The notes: generated by a model not told the origin, from the letters alone. A stretch of 64,000 nt of DNA from Salinispora oceanensis (GCF_000383575.1 NZ_KB911579.1:3684575-3748574), one strand, 5' to 3'. Counted from the stretch's first letter, positions 44,608 through 54,024 are shown. A program made the numbers and translations.

Positions 44608-46179
44608 TCAGACGTTCGGCGGTAGCGCCGTCCGGTCCGGGAAGTTGCCGTAGAGGCGATCGTCGTCACCGCCGACGGTGACCGCCTGGACCAGCAGGTC
44701 GCCGCCGACGAAGGCCCCCTTCCAGGAGGCACCCCGCCCACCGAACGGCTCCTGGCGGTCGCCTCGGGAACGGGGCTTGTTGATGCCGACCTTGAACGCC
44801 TGCACGTCCATGGCGAGCTTCGCCGCCTCGTCCTCGTCGTCGCAGGCGAGGGAGGCGACCAGCGCGCCGTTGGAGGCGTTCATCGCGGCGAGGAGTTCGT
44901 CGGTGGTGTCCACCACCACGATCGTGTCGACCGGACCGAACGGCTCGGCGTGCATCAGCCGAGATCGACCGGGTGGGGCGAGCAGCACCGACGGCGCCAC
45001 GTAAGCGGAGGTGTCCTGCCCGTCAAGGAACGGCGCCCCGTCGAGCCGGCCCCGGTGCAGCGGGACCGCCCCGCCCCGGACCGCCTCGTCGACCTTGCGG
45101 CGCAGCTCGTCGGCCTTGGCCGCGCTGATCAGGGGCCCGAAGTCGAGCTCGGGGAGGGGGTCGCCGGCGGACCATCCGTCGCTGACCGCCAGCGGGTGTC
45201 CGAACCGTACGGATCGCACCACCGGCAGGTACATGTCGAGGAACTGGTCCACCAGGTTCCGTTGTACGACGAAGCGCGGGTAGGCGGTGCAGCGCTGCTT
45301 GCCGTACTCGAAGCCCTTCTTCAGGTGTGCGGCGAGCTGATCCCAGCCGGAGAAGTTCCAGATTCCCCAGGCGTTCAGCCCTTCCTGCTCGATGAAGTGC
45401 CGCTTGTCGGTGTCCAGCAGCGCCGCCGCGACCTTGCCGCCGTTGGAGCGCCCGCCGACGAACGCCACCGCGCCGACCTCCGGGGCGCGGACCAGCACCT
45501 CGGAGAGCTCCTCCCCGCTGCCGGAGATCAGCGTGGCGGGTAGGCCGGCGCGGCGCAGCAACGCGTGCGCGACGGTGAGGCAGACCGCGCCCCCCTGCGA
45601 CGGCGTCTTGGCGATCACGGCGTTCCCGGCGAGGAGCTGCACCAGTTCGGCGTGGACCAGGACGCTCATCGGGTAGTTCCACGAGGCGATGTTGCTCACC
45701 GGCCCGGGAAGTGGTTCCCGGCCGTCGGCGAGCATCCGGTCGATCTCGTCGACGTACCACCGGACCCCGTCCAGGGCCCGGTCGACGTCGGCGGCGGCGA
45801 GCCGCCACGGCTTGCCAATCTCCCAGACGAGCAGGAGGGCGAGGAGGTCGCGGTGGGCGGTCAGGGCGTCAACGGCTGCGGTGACCCGCGCCTTCCGTTC
45901 GGCGAGGGGGGTGTCGGCCCAGTCCCGGTGGGCGGCGGCGGCGTGGGCGACCGCGGCGCGCGCGGCCGTCGCGTCCAGTCGGGGGAGGCGGACCAGGGTG
46001 GTGTTGTCGACCGGCGTGCGTACGGTGGCCGGGGTGCCGACCGCTCGCCAGTCGCCCTCGATCAGGTTGTGCAGCGTTCGGATGCCGTCGGTCGGGGCGG
46101 AAAAGGCTTCGGGGGCGGCGGCCACCGCGCGGTCGAGGACCTCGGACCAGGCGGTCCCGTCGGCGAGTCGTAGAGCCAT
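44608..46179 (-). CDS. aldehyde dehydrogenase (PaaN/PaaZ-type)
   Basis: This is a 523-residue NAD(P)-dependent aldehyde dehydrogenase. It has SNIASWNYPMSVLVHAELVQLLAGNAVIAKTP in the cofactor region, catalytic Glu in FIEQEGLNAWG, and catalytic Cys in EYGKQRCTAYPRF. The C-terminal NGALVASLACDDEDEA and INKPRSRGDRQEPFGGRGAS are typical of the phenylacetate-type branch. Other paa genes are not near, so the aldehyde substrate is uncertain. GAGGAGATC precedes the ATG. Confidence 0.83.
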   Translation of the reverse strand: MALRLADGTAWSEVLDRAVAAAPEAFSAPTDGIRTLHNLIEGDWRAVGTPATVRTPVDNTTLVRLPRLDATAARAAVAHAAAAHRDWADTPLAERKARVTAAVDALTAHRDLLALLLVWEIGKPWRLAAADVDRALDGVRWYVDEIDRMLADGREPLPGPVSNIASWNYPMSVLVHAELVQLLAGNAVIAKTPSQGGAVCLTVAHALLRRAGLPATLISGSGEELSEVLVRAPEVGAVAFVGGRSNGGKVAAALLDTDKRHFIEQEGLNAWGIWNFSGWDQLAAHLKKGFEYGKQRCTAYPRFVVQRNLVDQFLDMYLPVVRSVRFGHPLAVSDGWSAGDPLPELDFGPLISAAKADELRRKVDEAVRGGAVPLHRGRLDGAPFLDGQDTSAYVAPSVLLAPPGRSRLMHAEPFGPVDTIVVVDTTDELLAAMNASNGALVASLACDDEDEAAKLAMDVQAFKVGINKPRSRGDRQEPFGGRGASWKGAFVGGDLLVQAVTVGGDDDRLYGNFPDRTALPPNV

Positions 46180-46415
46180 CGCGATCTCCTCAGGGGTTGT
46201 CCGGGGAGCGGCGGCGTCGATGGCACCGCTGGTGTGGCGTACTGTCGCCCGCCGCGGGTGGGGGCGGCAACAGTACGTTCGTATGTCAGGACGGCGGGGC
46301 GGCCTCCGGTCCGCTTATTGAGCGGTTGTGGAGTCGCCCCGCACCGTCCTGAACTGGCCCAACACCAGCATTCTATTTAAGATTTTCGATACTGTGAGGA
46401 ATCTCCGGACGCCGG

Positions 46416-46682
46416 TCAGGCCCGTGTCTCGCCGTGCTCGACGCAGACCGCCGCCCAACCGACCGGCAGTACCTGCACCTTCATCCGTCGCCGGCAGTGC
46501 CCGCAGTAGCGGGGTGGCTCCAATTGCCGGGCGGCCCGGCAGGCGGTGTGGTCCTCCTCGTCGGCCGGCGTACCGCACCGGTCGCACCAGGGGGCGCCGG
46601 CCCCCGCCGGGCCGCCGAACCGTGTCGACGTACCAAGCGGGGCCGGACCCGTCGTGTCGCCGCTCATCCCGGCCAGGCTCAC
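46416..46682 (-). CDS. bsaP: biotin synthase auxiliary protein
   Basis: This 88-residue protein has two Cys pairs, [16 protein letters not shown] and CGHCRRRM, and a C-terminal [12 protein letters not shown] 46682 overlaps the bioB stop (GTGA); ATG 46667 is an alternative start. Length, Cys pattern and position behind bioB match BsaP of actinobacteria, which supports biotin synthase by aiding its iron-sulfur cluster. The N-terminal 25 residues are variable. Confidence 0.85.
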   Translation of the reverse strand: MSLAGMSGDTTGPAPLGTSTRFGGPAGAGAPWCDRCGTPADEEDHTACRAARQLEPPRYCGHCRRRMKVQVLPVGWAAVCVEHGETRA

Positions 46683-47674
46683 AGCGTCTCGGAGAGCGCC
46701 TTGACCGGCATCTTCAGGTCCTGGAGTAGCTCCAGGTCCGTGGTGGCCGGGCGACCCAGCGTGGTCAGGTAGTTGCCGACGATCACCGCGTTGATGCCGC
46801 CGAGCAGGCCGTCGCGGGTACCCAGATCGCCGAGCGTGAGCTCGCGGCCACCGGCGTACCGGAGGATTGTGCGGGGCATGGCGAGCCGGAACGCGGCGAT
46901 GGCGCGCAGCGCGTCCTTCCCCTCGACCACCGAGCGGTCCCCGAGCGGGGTGCCGGGCCGGGGGTTGAGGAAGTTCAGCGGAACCTCGTGCGGGTCCAAC
47001 TCGGCGAGCTGGGCGGCGAACTCGGCGCGCTGCTCAACGCTCTCCCCGAGGCCGAGGATGCCACCGCAGCACACCTCCATGCCGGACTCGCGGACCATCC
47101 GCAGCGTCTCCCAGCGCTCCTCCCAGGAGTGGGTGGTCACCACGTTCGGGAAGTACGAGCGGCAGGTCTCCAGGTTGTGGTTGTAGCGGTGTACGCCCAT
47201 CTCGACCAGCTCGTCGACCTGCTCCTGGGTGAGCATGCCGACCGAGGCCGCCACCTGGATGTCGACCTCCGCCCGGATTGCGGCGACGCCCTCCCGCAGC
47301 TGCCGCATCAGCCGGTCGTCCGGGCCGCGCACGGCCGCCACGATGCAGAACTCGGTCGCGCCGGTCTTCGCGGTCTGCTTCGCGGCTTCCACAAGCGACG
47401 GGATGTCCAGCCACACCGCGCGGACCGGCGAGGTGAACAGGCCGGACTGCGAGCAGAAGTGACAGTCTTCCGGGCAGCCACCGGTCTTGAGCGAGACGAT
47501 TCCCTCGACCTCGACCTCCGGACCGCACCAGCGCATGCGTACCTCGTGCGCGAGCTGGAGAGCGGCGGGCAGGTGCTCGTCGGGGAGGTTCAGCACGGCG
47601 AGGACGCCGGCCTCGTCGAGGCCGACGCCGTTCTCCAGTACCTGGGTGCGGGCCTGGTCGAGGATCTCTGGCAT
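46679..47674 (-). CDS. bioB: biotin synthase
   Basis: This 331-residue radical SAM enzyme inserts sulfur into dethiobiotin. The [4Fe-4S] motif is [15 protein letters not shown] near residues 62-76. The [2Fe-2S] ligand Cys residues lie further on, in [16 protein letters not shown] and [12 protein letters not shown]. It is divergent from bioF with a 183-nt gap containing short repeats. bsaP is translationally coupled behind it. Confidence 0.96.
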   Translation of the reverse strand: MPEILDQARTQVLENGVGLDEAGVLAVLNLPDEHLPAALQLAHEVRMRWCGPEVEVEGIVSLKTGGCPEDCHFCSQSGLFTSPVRAVWLDIPSLVEAAKQTAKTGATEFCIVAAVRGPDDRLMRQLREGVAAIRAEVDIQVAASVGMLTQEQVDELVEMGVHRYNHNLETCRSYFPNVVTTHSWEERWETLRMVRESGMEVCCGGILGLGESVEQRAEFAAQLAELDPHEVPLNFLNPRPGTPLGDRSVVEGKDALRAIAAFRLAMPRTILRYAGGRELTLGDLGTRDGLLGGINAVIVGNYLTTLGRPATTDLELLQDLKMPVKALSETL

Positions 47675-47746
47675 GGCCGTACCCTACAAGGCCGACGCCG
47701 CGGGAAGGGGTGCCCGGGGCGGCGCGGGCCAACCACCAGCGGGACC

Positions 47747-47790
47747 GGCGCGCGGCACGCCGGAGCGGCGCGCGGCACGCCGGAGCGGTG
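47747..47790. repeat. 20-bp direct repeat in the bioB-bioF gap
   Basis: CGGCGCGCGGCACGCCGGAG occurs twice back to back in the divergent promoter region. It may only be a slippage repeat. No BioQ or BirA-type operator could be recognised. Confidence 0.5.
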
Positions 47791-47857
47791 TTCGGCCAGG
47801 TGGTACGTTCGCCCCGGCGGAGGCGCCCGGTGAGCGGGAGCCGGGGAAGGAGCGGCG

Positions 47858-48994
47858 GTGTCGGACTGGCTTGCGGCCCTGGACCGCCGAGCCGAGCTGC
47901 GCGCCAAGGCGGGGCTGACCCGCACCCTCCGCCCCCGCGCCGCCGCCGACGACCTCGTTGACCTGGCCGGCAACGACTACCTCGGCCTGTCGAGGCACCC
48001 CATGGTGACCGCGGCGGCTACCGCGGCGCTGGACGAGTACGGGCTGGGCGCCACCGGGTCCCGGCTGGTGCGAGGCTCCACCGCACCGCACCACGCCCTC
48101 GAAGAAGATCTCGCCGGTTGGCTCGGCGCCGAACGCGCCCTGCTCTTCTCCTCCGGCTACCTGGCCAACGTCGGCGCGGTCCGGGGCCTGGTGCGGCCGC
48201 GGACGCTCCTGGTCTCCGATGCGCACAACCACGCGTCGCTGATCGACGGGTGCCGGATTTCCGGTGCGGAGACCATGGTGACCCCGCACGCCGACGTGGA
48301 CGCCGTCCGGGCCGCGCTCGCCGCCGCGCCGGGTCGCCCGGCGGTGGTGGTGACCGAGTCGGTGTTCTCGGTCGACGGGGACCTCGCTCCCCTCGCCGAG
48401 CTGCACGCGGTCGCCCGGGAGCACAACGCGCTGCTGCTGGTGGACGACGCCCACGGGCTCGGCGTGGTCGGGCCCGGTGGTGCCGGGGGAGTGACCGCGG
48501 CCGGTCTGGCCGGGGAGCCCGACGTGATCGTCACCGCGACTCTCTCCAAAGCGTTGGGCGGAGCCGGCGGTGTGGTCGCCGCTCCGGCGGAGTTCGTCCG
48601 GCACCTGGTCGAGACCGGGCGGACGTTCATCTTCGACACCGCCCCGCCGCCGGCGGTGGCGGCCGGGGTGCGGGCCGCCATGGAGCTCGCCTGGAGGGGC
48701 GAGCAGCTGCGGGTGGAGCTCGGCGACCGGGCCGCGTACGCGGTCCGGCGGTTGCGCGCCGCCGGGCTGACCGGGTCGGCGCCGAAGGGCGCGGTCGTGT
48801 CGGTGACCGCACCCGGTCCGGAGGCGGCCACCGCCTGGGCCGCCGACTGCCGAGACCGGGGCGTCGCGGTCGGCTGCTTCCGTCCCCCCTCCACCCCGGA
48901 CAGCCGTTCCCGGCTCCGGCTGACCATCAACGTCGGGGTCCCCCGGGCGGACTTCGAGCGGGCCCTGGAGGTCATCGTGGAGTGCGCGCCGTGA
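47858..48994 (+). CDS. bioF: 8-amino-7-oxononanoate synthase
   Basis: This is a 378-residue PLP enzyme of the alpha-oxoamine synthase family. DLAGNDYLGLSRHP lies near the start, LGATGSRLVRGSTAPHHALEEDLA and SDAHNHASLIDGCR in the middle, and the PLP Lys in ATLSKALGGAGG at about residue 231. It condenses pimeloyl-ACP or -CoA with alanine. The GTG start follows AAGGAG. Its stop overlaps the bioD start. Confidence 0.95.
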   Translation: MSDWLAALDRRAELRAKAGLTRTLRPRAAADDLVDLAGNDYLGLSRHPMVTAAATAALDEYGLGATGSRLVRGSTAPHHALEEDLAGWLGAERALLFSSGYLANVGAVRGLVRPRTLLVSDAHNHASLIDGCRISGAETMVTPHADVDAVRAALAAAPGRPAVVVTESVFSVDGDLAPLAELHAVAREHNALLLVDDAHGLGVVGPGGAGGVTAAGLAGEPDVIVTATLSKALGGAGGVVAAPAEFVRHLVETGRTFIFDTAPPPAVAAGVRAAMELAWRGEQLRVELGDRAAYAVRRLRAAGLTGSAPKGAVVSVTAPGPEAATAWAADCRDRGVAVGCFRPPSTPDSRSRLRLTINVGVPRADFERALEVIVECAP

Positions 48995-49722
48995 GTGCGA
49001 CGCCGTGGCGGGGGCCGGTGCTGGTCACCGGCACCGACACCGGGGTCGGCAAGACCGTGGCGACCGCGGCGGTCACCGCGGCGGCGCAGGCCGCCGGGCT
49101 GCGGGTCGCGGTGGTCAAGCCCGGCCAGACCGGTACGGCCACGGGTGACCCGGTTGACATCGACGAAGTCACCCGACTCGCCGCACCGCTCACCGGGCGG
49201 ACGCTGGCGAACTTCCCCGATCCGCTGGCCCCGCTGGCCGCGGCCCGGGTCGCCGAGTTGCCGCCGCTGGAGCTGTACACGGCGGTTGACGCCGTCCGCG
49301 AGGAGGCCGACAAGCACGACCTGGTCCTGGTCGAGGGGGCCGGCGGGCTGCTCGTGCCGATGGGGCTGCGCCCGTCGGGTGAGCCGTGGACGATGGCCGA
49401 CCTCGCGGTCTCCCTCGGCTGCCCGGCCGTGGTGGTGGCGCGGGCCGGCCTGGGCACCCTCAACCACACCGCGCTCACCCTGGAGGCGTTGGAACGCCGG
49501 GCGGTGCCGGCGGGGGTGCTGCTCGGCGCCTGGCCGGTTGAGCCGGAGCTGGTCCACTGGGCGAACCTGACCGACCTGGTGCCGTACCTGGTCGGCGCGT
49601 TGCCGGCCGGGGCCGGGGCGATCGATCCGGGCGTGTTCCGGCGGTCCGCACCGGGATGGCTCACCCCGGCGCTGTACGGGGTGCTCGACGACTGGCGAGC
49701 CTGGGCCGAGGAGGTTCGCTGA
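48991..49722 (+). CDS. bioD: dethiobiotin synthetase
   Basis: This 243-residue ATP-dependent carboxylase closes the ureido ring. The P-loop GTDTGVGKTV lies at residues 14-23, VVKPGQTG at 41-48, and LVEGAGGLLVPM holds the substrate and Mg-binding part. GTG 48991 overlaps the bioF stop (GTGA). A bioA gene is not present in this window and must be elsewhere. Confidence 0.95.
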   Translation: MSATPWRGPVLVTGTDTGVGKTVATAAVTAAAQAAGLRVAVVKPGQTGTATGDPVDIDEVTRLAAPLTGRTLANFPDPLAPLAAARVAELPPLELYTAVDAVREEADKHDLVLVEGAGGLLVPMGLRPSGEPWTMADLAVSLGCPAVVVARAGLGTLNHTALTLEALERRAVPAGVLLGAWPVEPELVHWANLTDLVPYLVGALPAGAGAIDPGVFRRSAPGWLTPALYGVLDDWRAWAEEVR

Positions 49723-49782
49723 GGCGGGCGGGCCGAGGAGGGCCGCGGAGCCAGCTGGCCGGTGCTCCGCTCTGCCGGGTGG

Positions 49783-50952
49783 TCAGCGGCGGATCACGAA
49801 GGCGTCGGGCATCCGGAAGGTGAGGTTGTCCGGATACCACGGAGCGCGTACCACGGATATCCCGTCAAGCAGCGGGGCCGCCTGCTCCACCACCACCGCC
49901 GCCTCCATCCGAGCCAACTGGTCGCCGAGGCAACGGTGGGCGCCCGCCCCGAAGGCCAGGTGCCGGCGTGACCCCCGTTGGCCGGGCCGGAACTCGTCGG
50001 GCGCCGGCACGATGGCCGGGTCCCGGCCGGCCCGGGCCAGCCACAACAGCACGCTGGTGCCCGCCGGCACGGCGGTCCCGCCCAGCGTGCTGTCCACGGC
50101 GGCGACCCGACGCCAGGTGACGATCGGTGGTTCCAGCCGCAGCCCCTCCTCGACCACGTTCGCCACCGAGACGCCGCCGTCCCGCAGCGCGGCGCGAACG
50201 GTCGGCTCGCCGGCCAGCCGGTGCAGGAGCAGGGTGAGGAACTGCGACGTGGTCTCCTGACCGGCTACCAGCAGGAAGAACAGCGCCCCGACGAGCACGT
50301 CCGGCGGGTGTCCGGTGGTCCGCAGGGCAGCGGCCAGCCCACCGCCGGTGTCCGCGAACTCCCGCAGCACCTGGTGGAACCGGCCGACCTCGTCGGCCAG
50401 GGCCAGCTGGCGGTCAGCGTCCAGCGGGGCCCAGAACAGCTCCAGCGCCGCACGGGCGAACTGCTTCACCGCGGAGACCGGGGCGTCCGGGAGTTCGACC
50501 AGGCGGGCCAGGACCAGCAGCGGCAGGTCGGCATTGAGCTCGGCGTGCAGGTCGGCGGAGCCACCAGAGTCGAGAGTGGCGCCGATCGCGGCTACCCGCT
50601 CGGCCACCAGCTTGGTCAGCCAGGGTCGTTGGGCGGCGACCTTCGCCGGGTGGAGCGCGTCGGCGACGAGGGCGCGGATCGCCGGGTGGCTCACACCGCC
50701 GTTGTTGGCCAGGGTCGGGGGGAGGCGGAATCCGTGTCCGGCGAGCACCCGCAGGGCAGGTACCGGGATCGGGGTGACGGCGTCCAGGGCATTGTCCGGA
50801 CGGTAGGTCACCTGGTCCGTGAGTACCTGCCGGACCAGCTCGTGCTCGGTCACCACCAGGTGTTCGGTGCCCTGCTGGTCAGCGACCCGGGTGACGGCCG
50901 GCCAGTGGGGGCCGGCGGTCTTCGTCCAGCTCCGGAACAGCACGGCGGACAC
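49783..50952 (-). CDS. cytochrome P450
   Basis: This 389-residue P450 has the I-helix oxygen-binding motif LLVAGQETTSQFL and a K-helix ExxR seen as EEGLRLEPP. The haem loop FGAGAHRCLGDQLARME lies near residue 335. It has no membrane anchor, as expected for a bacterial soluble P450. GTG at 50952 is used; it lies 1 nt after the stop of the upstream methyltransferase gene, and a longer frame to 51003 would overlap that gene. No ferredoxin gene is next to it, and the substrate is unknown. Confidence 0.92.
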   Translation of the reverse strand: MSAVLFRSWTKTAGPHWPAVTRVADQQGTEHLVVTEHELVRQVLTDQVTYRPDNALDAVTPIPVPALRVLAGHGFRLPPTLANNGGVSHPAIRALVADALHPAKVAAQRPWLTKLVAERVAAIGATLDSGGSADLHAELNADLPLLVLARLVELPDAPVSAVKQFARAALELFWAPLDADRQLALADEVGRFHQVLREFADTGGGLAAALRTTGHPPDVLVGALFFLLVAGQETTSQFLTLLLHRLAGEPTVRAALRDGGVSVANVVEEGLRLEPPIVTWRRVAAVDSTLGGTAVPAGTSVLLWLARAGRDPAIVPAPDEFRPGQRGSRRHLAFGAGAHRCLGDQLARMEAAVVVEQAAPLLDGISVVRAPWYPDNLTFRMPDAFVIRR

Positions 50953-50953
50953 G

Positions 50954-51622
50954 CTAGCGGGCCGTTCCGGGCAGGCTGGCCTGCAGCCGCCACACCGTGG
51001 CACGCTTCACGCGTACGCTCTCCAGCGTCTCCGGCACCGGCACCTCGTAGCTGGCCAGCGGGTCGAAGCGGTCCCGGGGCAGGAACGCGCGCTCCGGGTC
51101 ACCGACCAGCACCGTGGCCCCCGCGCGGGCGGCGGTGAGCAGGAAGCGGAGCATCCGTCTCGCCATCGCCGCGCTGTAGAACACGTCTCCGGCGAGTACG
51201 ACCTCGGCGTCGCCCGCGTCGCGGTCGAGGATGTCGGCCAGCTCGGCGTCGAGGCGTACCCCGTTGGCCTCGGCATTGACGGCGACGGCGGCGACGGCCA
51301 GCGGGTCGACCTCGACCGCGCGGACGGCGGTGGCGCCGGCCCGGGCCGCGGCGATGGCCACCAGCCCCGAGCCGGCGGCGAGGTCGAGCACCCGCCGCCC
51401 GGCGACCAGGTCCGGATGATCGGTGACGTATCGGGCGAGGGCCTGCCCGCCGGCCCAGGGGAAGGCCCAGAAGGGCGGTGGTTGGTCGCTGCGGAACTCA
51501 CCCTCGGTCAGTTCCCAGAGCCCGACCGCGTCGTCGGCCTGGTGGAGTCGCACCTCGGGGACGAAGGGGACCGGCGCGAGACGGGCGTGCAGTCGGACGA
51601 AGGCGCTGGCGAGTTCGGACAC
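50954..51622 (-). CDS. class I SAM methyltransferase (PrmA/ETFBKMT-like)
   Basis: This 222-residue methyltransferase has motif I VLDLAAGSGLVAIAAARAGA and VEVDPLAVAAVAVNAEANG. The N-terminal PPFWAFPWAGGQALARYV is typical of the group that includes the electron-transfer flavoprotein lysine methyltransferase. It is followed with a 1-nt gap by the P450 gene, so the two are co-expressed. The target may be a protein or a small molecule. Confidence 0.85.
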   Translation of the reverse strand: MSELASAFVRLHARLAPVPFVPEVRLHQADDAVGLWELTEGEFRSDQPPPFWAFPWAGGQALARYVTDHPDLVAGRRVLDLAAGSGLVAIAAARAGATAVRAVEVDPLAVAAVAVNAEANGVRLDAELADILDRDAGDAEVVLAGDVFYSAAMARRMLRFLLTAARAGATVLVGDPERAFLPRDRFDPLASYEVPVPETLESVRVKRATVWRLQASLPGTAR

Positions 51623-51652
51623 CGAATGATTCTCCCGCAGCCGGACCGTCCG

Positions 51653-51752
51653 GGTTACGGCCCCATCCGGCCCGCCGGGTTTACGGCCTCGTCCGGCCCG
51701 CCGGGGTTTTGGCCCCGTCTGGCCCGCCGGAGTGGCGGCCCGGTCCGGTCCG
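51653..51752. repeat. 26-nt tandem repeat
   Basis: About four diverged copies of a 26-nt unit (core CGGCCNNGTCCGGCCCGCCGG) lie between the methyltransferase and TetR genes. It is the 3' side of the TetR gene and the 5' side of the methyltransferase, so it could affect the promoter. It may also be simple slippage. Confidence 0.6.
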
Positions 51753-51755
51753 CGC

Positions 51756-52358
51756 TCAGTCCAGCTGCGCCGGGTCGAGTCCCAGCTCCCGGGCGGTTAC
51801 CAGGCGTACCCACTCGGTGAACTGGCGTCGGGAGATCACTCGGTCGTGCACCGCGAGCTGGACGGCGAGACCGTCCATCACGGCACTGATCCGCCACGCG
51901 GCGCCAGGCGGGTCGGCGCACTCGAAGGTGTGGTCGGCTACCCCGTCCGCGATCACCGTCGCCAGGTCCTGCCGCCAGCGCAGGTCCAGCCGGCGGGAGG
52001 TCTTCTCCAACTCCGGGGTACGCAGCGATTCGGCCCAGCCGTCGATCCACATTGCCCACGACGTGGGGCGGCCGGCGGGGGTGTAGAGCCGCACCAGTCG
52101 GCGGAGCTTGGCCAGCGGTGGGGCGCTGGAGCGCAGCACCGCGTCCAACCGGGCCAGATCCTGCTCGACGGCGTACGCGAACGCCTCGGCGAGTAGCCGG
52201 TCCTTGGTGGCGAAATGGTAGAAGACCAGTGCCTGACTCACCCCGGCCGCCTGGGCCACGTCCGCGGTGCGGGTGTTCGCCAACCCGCGTTCCACGATCA
52301 CGTCACAGGCGGTGCGCAGCAGGGCATCCAGGCGGATCTCGGCCGCACGTCTCGTCAC
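51756..52358 (-). CDS. TetR family transcriptional regulator
   Basis: This 200-residue regulator has an N-terminal helix-turn-helix (LDALLRTACDVIVERGLANTRTADVAQAAGVSQALVFYHFATKD) and a ligand-binding C-terminal domain. It precedes the methyltransferase and P450 genes on the same strand and is the probable controller of them. The inducer and operator are not evident. Confidence 0.9.
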   Translation of the reverse strand: MTRRAAEIRLDALLRTACDVIVERGLANTRTADVAQAAGVSQALVFYHFATKDRLLAEAFAYAVEQDLARLDAVLRSSAPPLAKLRRLVRLYTPAGRPTSWAMWIDGWAESLRTPELEKTSRRLDLRWRQDLATVIADGVADHTFECADPPGAAWRISAVMDGLAVQLAVHDRVISRRQFTEWVRLVTARELGLDPAQLD

Positions 52359-52630
52359 GACCGTTACGGTAGTGCACCCGAACGGGTACGAGTTGGTACC
52401 ACTCAGGGTGAATCCGGCCTACCGTAGTCGGAAGTAGGACAGTTACCCCGTGATGCACCACGGGGTCCTTCGACGTCGCACCACGGGGCACTTCGGTGAT
52501 GTGGCTCGATCGGACCAGGGCGGGTTCTGGCCCTGGCCGAGGTGCGGCGGGGGCACGCCGAGGGGGTCGAGTTGGCAACTGTTCACCGACTCGGCTAAAG
52601 TTCTCATCCGTCACCGGGAAGCCGGGGCGT

Positions 52631-52703
52631 GCGGACGTAGCGCAGCTGGTAGCGCATCACCTTGCCAAGGTGAGGGTCGCGGGTTCGAATCCCGTCGTCC
52701 GCT
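52631..52703 (+). tRNA. tRNA-Gly (GCC)
   Basis: Cloverleaf: acceptor GCGGACG/CGTCCGC, anticodon stem TCACC/GGTGA with loop TTGCCAA (anticodon GCC), T-loop TTCGAAT, discriminator T. CCA is not encoded. An identical copy lies at 53952. Confidence 0.97.
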
Positions 52704-52737
52704 CGGAGATGCCGCCACGTTTGACCGGGGGCAACCC

Positions 52738-52808
52738 GGTGGGGTGGCCGAGAGGCGAGGCAACGGCCTGCAAAGCCGTGTACGCGGGTTCAAATCCCGT
52801 CCCCACCT
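52738..52808 (+). tRNA. tRNA-Cys (GCA)
   Basis: Acceptor GGTGGGG/CCCCACC, anticodon loop CTGCAAA with anticodon GCA, T-loop TTCAAAT, discriminator T. About 71 nt, as usual for this tRNA. CCA is not encoded. It has no second copy in this window, unlike its neighbours. Confidence 0.95.
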
Positions 52809-52820
52809 CAGCATCATCGA

Positions 52821-52895
52821 GGGCGATTGGCGCAGTGGGAGCGCGCTTCCTTGACACGGAAGAGGTCACTGGTTCAAACCCAGTATCGCCCACCA
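52821..52895 (+). tRNA. tRNA-Val (GAC)
   Basis: Acceptor GGGCGAT/ATCGCCC, anticodon stem CTTCC/GGAAG with loop TTGACAC (anticodon GAC), T-loop TTCAAAC. The 3' CCA is encoded (52893-52895). An identical copy lies at 54065. Confidence 0.97.
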
Positions 52896-52928
52896 TGCGT
52901 GACAGTGCGCGAACCATGTTTGCTTGTT

Positions 52929-52955
52929 AGGGCTGGTCCGTCGAGGGCCAGCCCT
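52929..52955 (+). terminator. terminator after the first tRNA array
   Basis: AGGGCTGG at 52929-52936 pairs with CCAGCCCT at 52948-52955 around an 11-nt loop, about 35 nt past tRNA-Val. It probably ends the tRNA transcript. Confidence 0.6.
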
Positions 52956-53101
52956 TCGGCGTCTCGGTGAGCGGGAGTGTGCAGGCGGGTGCGACCGCCG
53001 TCCCTGCCCCCAGCCATACTTCTGACGGGCAGCCAGTTTGGTGAGCGATGGCAGGATGCACCTAGCTGAGCAGTGCCGAAGCCAAGCACCTGGGAGCGCC
53101 A

Positions 53102-53791
53102 GTGCGTGAGGTTGTGTATCTGTCGACGGGCAAGCTCAATGAGTTCGTACCAGAGCCGCGCCGCGCGCTGCCTGCCGTGAAGTTACACGCGGGCGGCTCC
53201 TTCGCCGGGGTCGACCTGGCGAGCCCTGCGCCGGACAGCGTCCGAGAGATGCGGCGGCACCTCGCGCGGGTGGAGAAGCGGATGGGGCGCGACACGCCTT
53301 GGTACACCGAGCCCGGTCTAGCCCCGGGCCGCTGGGTTAGGTTCGAAGCCGCCCTGGACTGGGTGACGCTCCGTGGCAGTGGTCAGGACCTGGTGCTGTT
53401 TGTGGATCCGGTGGACTCCTCCGGGTCTGGTTTCCAGCGCCGGCTGCTGTTACACGGCTCGGCTCGGCACCTGCGGGGCGGTCCGCCGGTACAAGTGGAC
53501 GGCCCTGCGCTGACCGGCCTGGAGGGCGGTCACAGTGCTGGCACTGTCTTTGTCACCCAGGCTGGGCACGTCGTCAGCGCACTGACGCCGGACTCGCCGG
53601 AGGCGACGAGCGGGCCGCTGTCCCGCACCGGCATCCGGGACTTGCTCGCGGCCCTGGACGCGCAGCGTCCTACGGTCAGCACGGCCGCCCGGGTGACCGG
53701 TCTGGCCCGGGTCAGCGCGCTGCTACCGGCGGCTGGCGGTGACGGCGGTTGCCTGGTAGCGAGCCCGCTAATCGTGGAGTACGTCAACTAG
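53102..53791 (+). CDS. SAVMC3_10250 family protein
   Basis: This 229-residue protein has the family-like start MREVVYLSTGKLNEFVPE, then a stretch about residues 78-122 with LDWVTLRGSGQDLVLFVDP and GFQRRLLLHGSARHL. The function of this Streptomyces-type family is unknown. GTG at 53102 begins it without a clear ribosome site. It sits alone between two tRNA groups that contain identical tRNA-Gly and tRNA-Val copies, a layout that suggests it entered or was duplicated with tRNA DNA. No integrase is near. Confidence 0.6.
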   Translation: MREVVYLSTGKLNEFVPEPRRALPAVKLHAGGSFAGVDLASPAPDSVREMRRHLARVEKRMGRDTPWYTEPGLAPGRWVRFEAALDWVTLRGSGQDLVLFVDPVDSSGSGFQRRLLLHGSARHLRGGPPVQVDGPALTGLEGGHSAGTVFVTQAGHVVSALTPDSPEATSGPLSRTGIRDLLAALDAQRPTVSTAARVTGLARVSALLPAAGGDGGCLVASPLIVEYVN

Positions 53792-53951
53792 TCGGCTGGA
53801 GGCCAGCGTCGAGACAGATGACGTTGCCTTACGCGTTGACATCGCGGCTTCCGGAGGCCAACGTGTCGATCAGACGTGGCCCGGGGGGTCCGATCTCGGC
53901 GATCTTGGCGTCGGGTAGAGTGAACCCGTCGCCGACGCGGTTCGGTGGCAC

Positions 53952-54024
53952 GCGGACGTAGCGCAGCTGGTAGCGCATCACCTTGCCAAGGTGAGGGTCG
54001 CGGGTTCGAATCCCGTCGTCCGCT
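53952..54024 (+). tRNA. tRNA-Gly (GCC), second copy
   Basis: It is identical over 73 nt to the tRNA at 52631-52703, with anticodon GCC. The matching sequence stops at the tRNA borders; flanks differ. Confidence 0.97.

Noticed and set aside
47675-47857. BioQ or BirA operator between bioB and bioF
   Set aside because: No TGAAC-N-GTTCA-like dyad is present; only a short direct repeat is seen.
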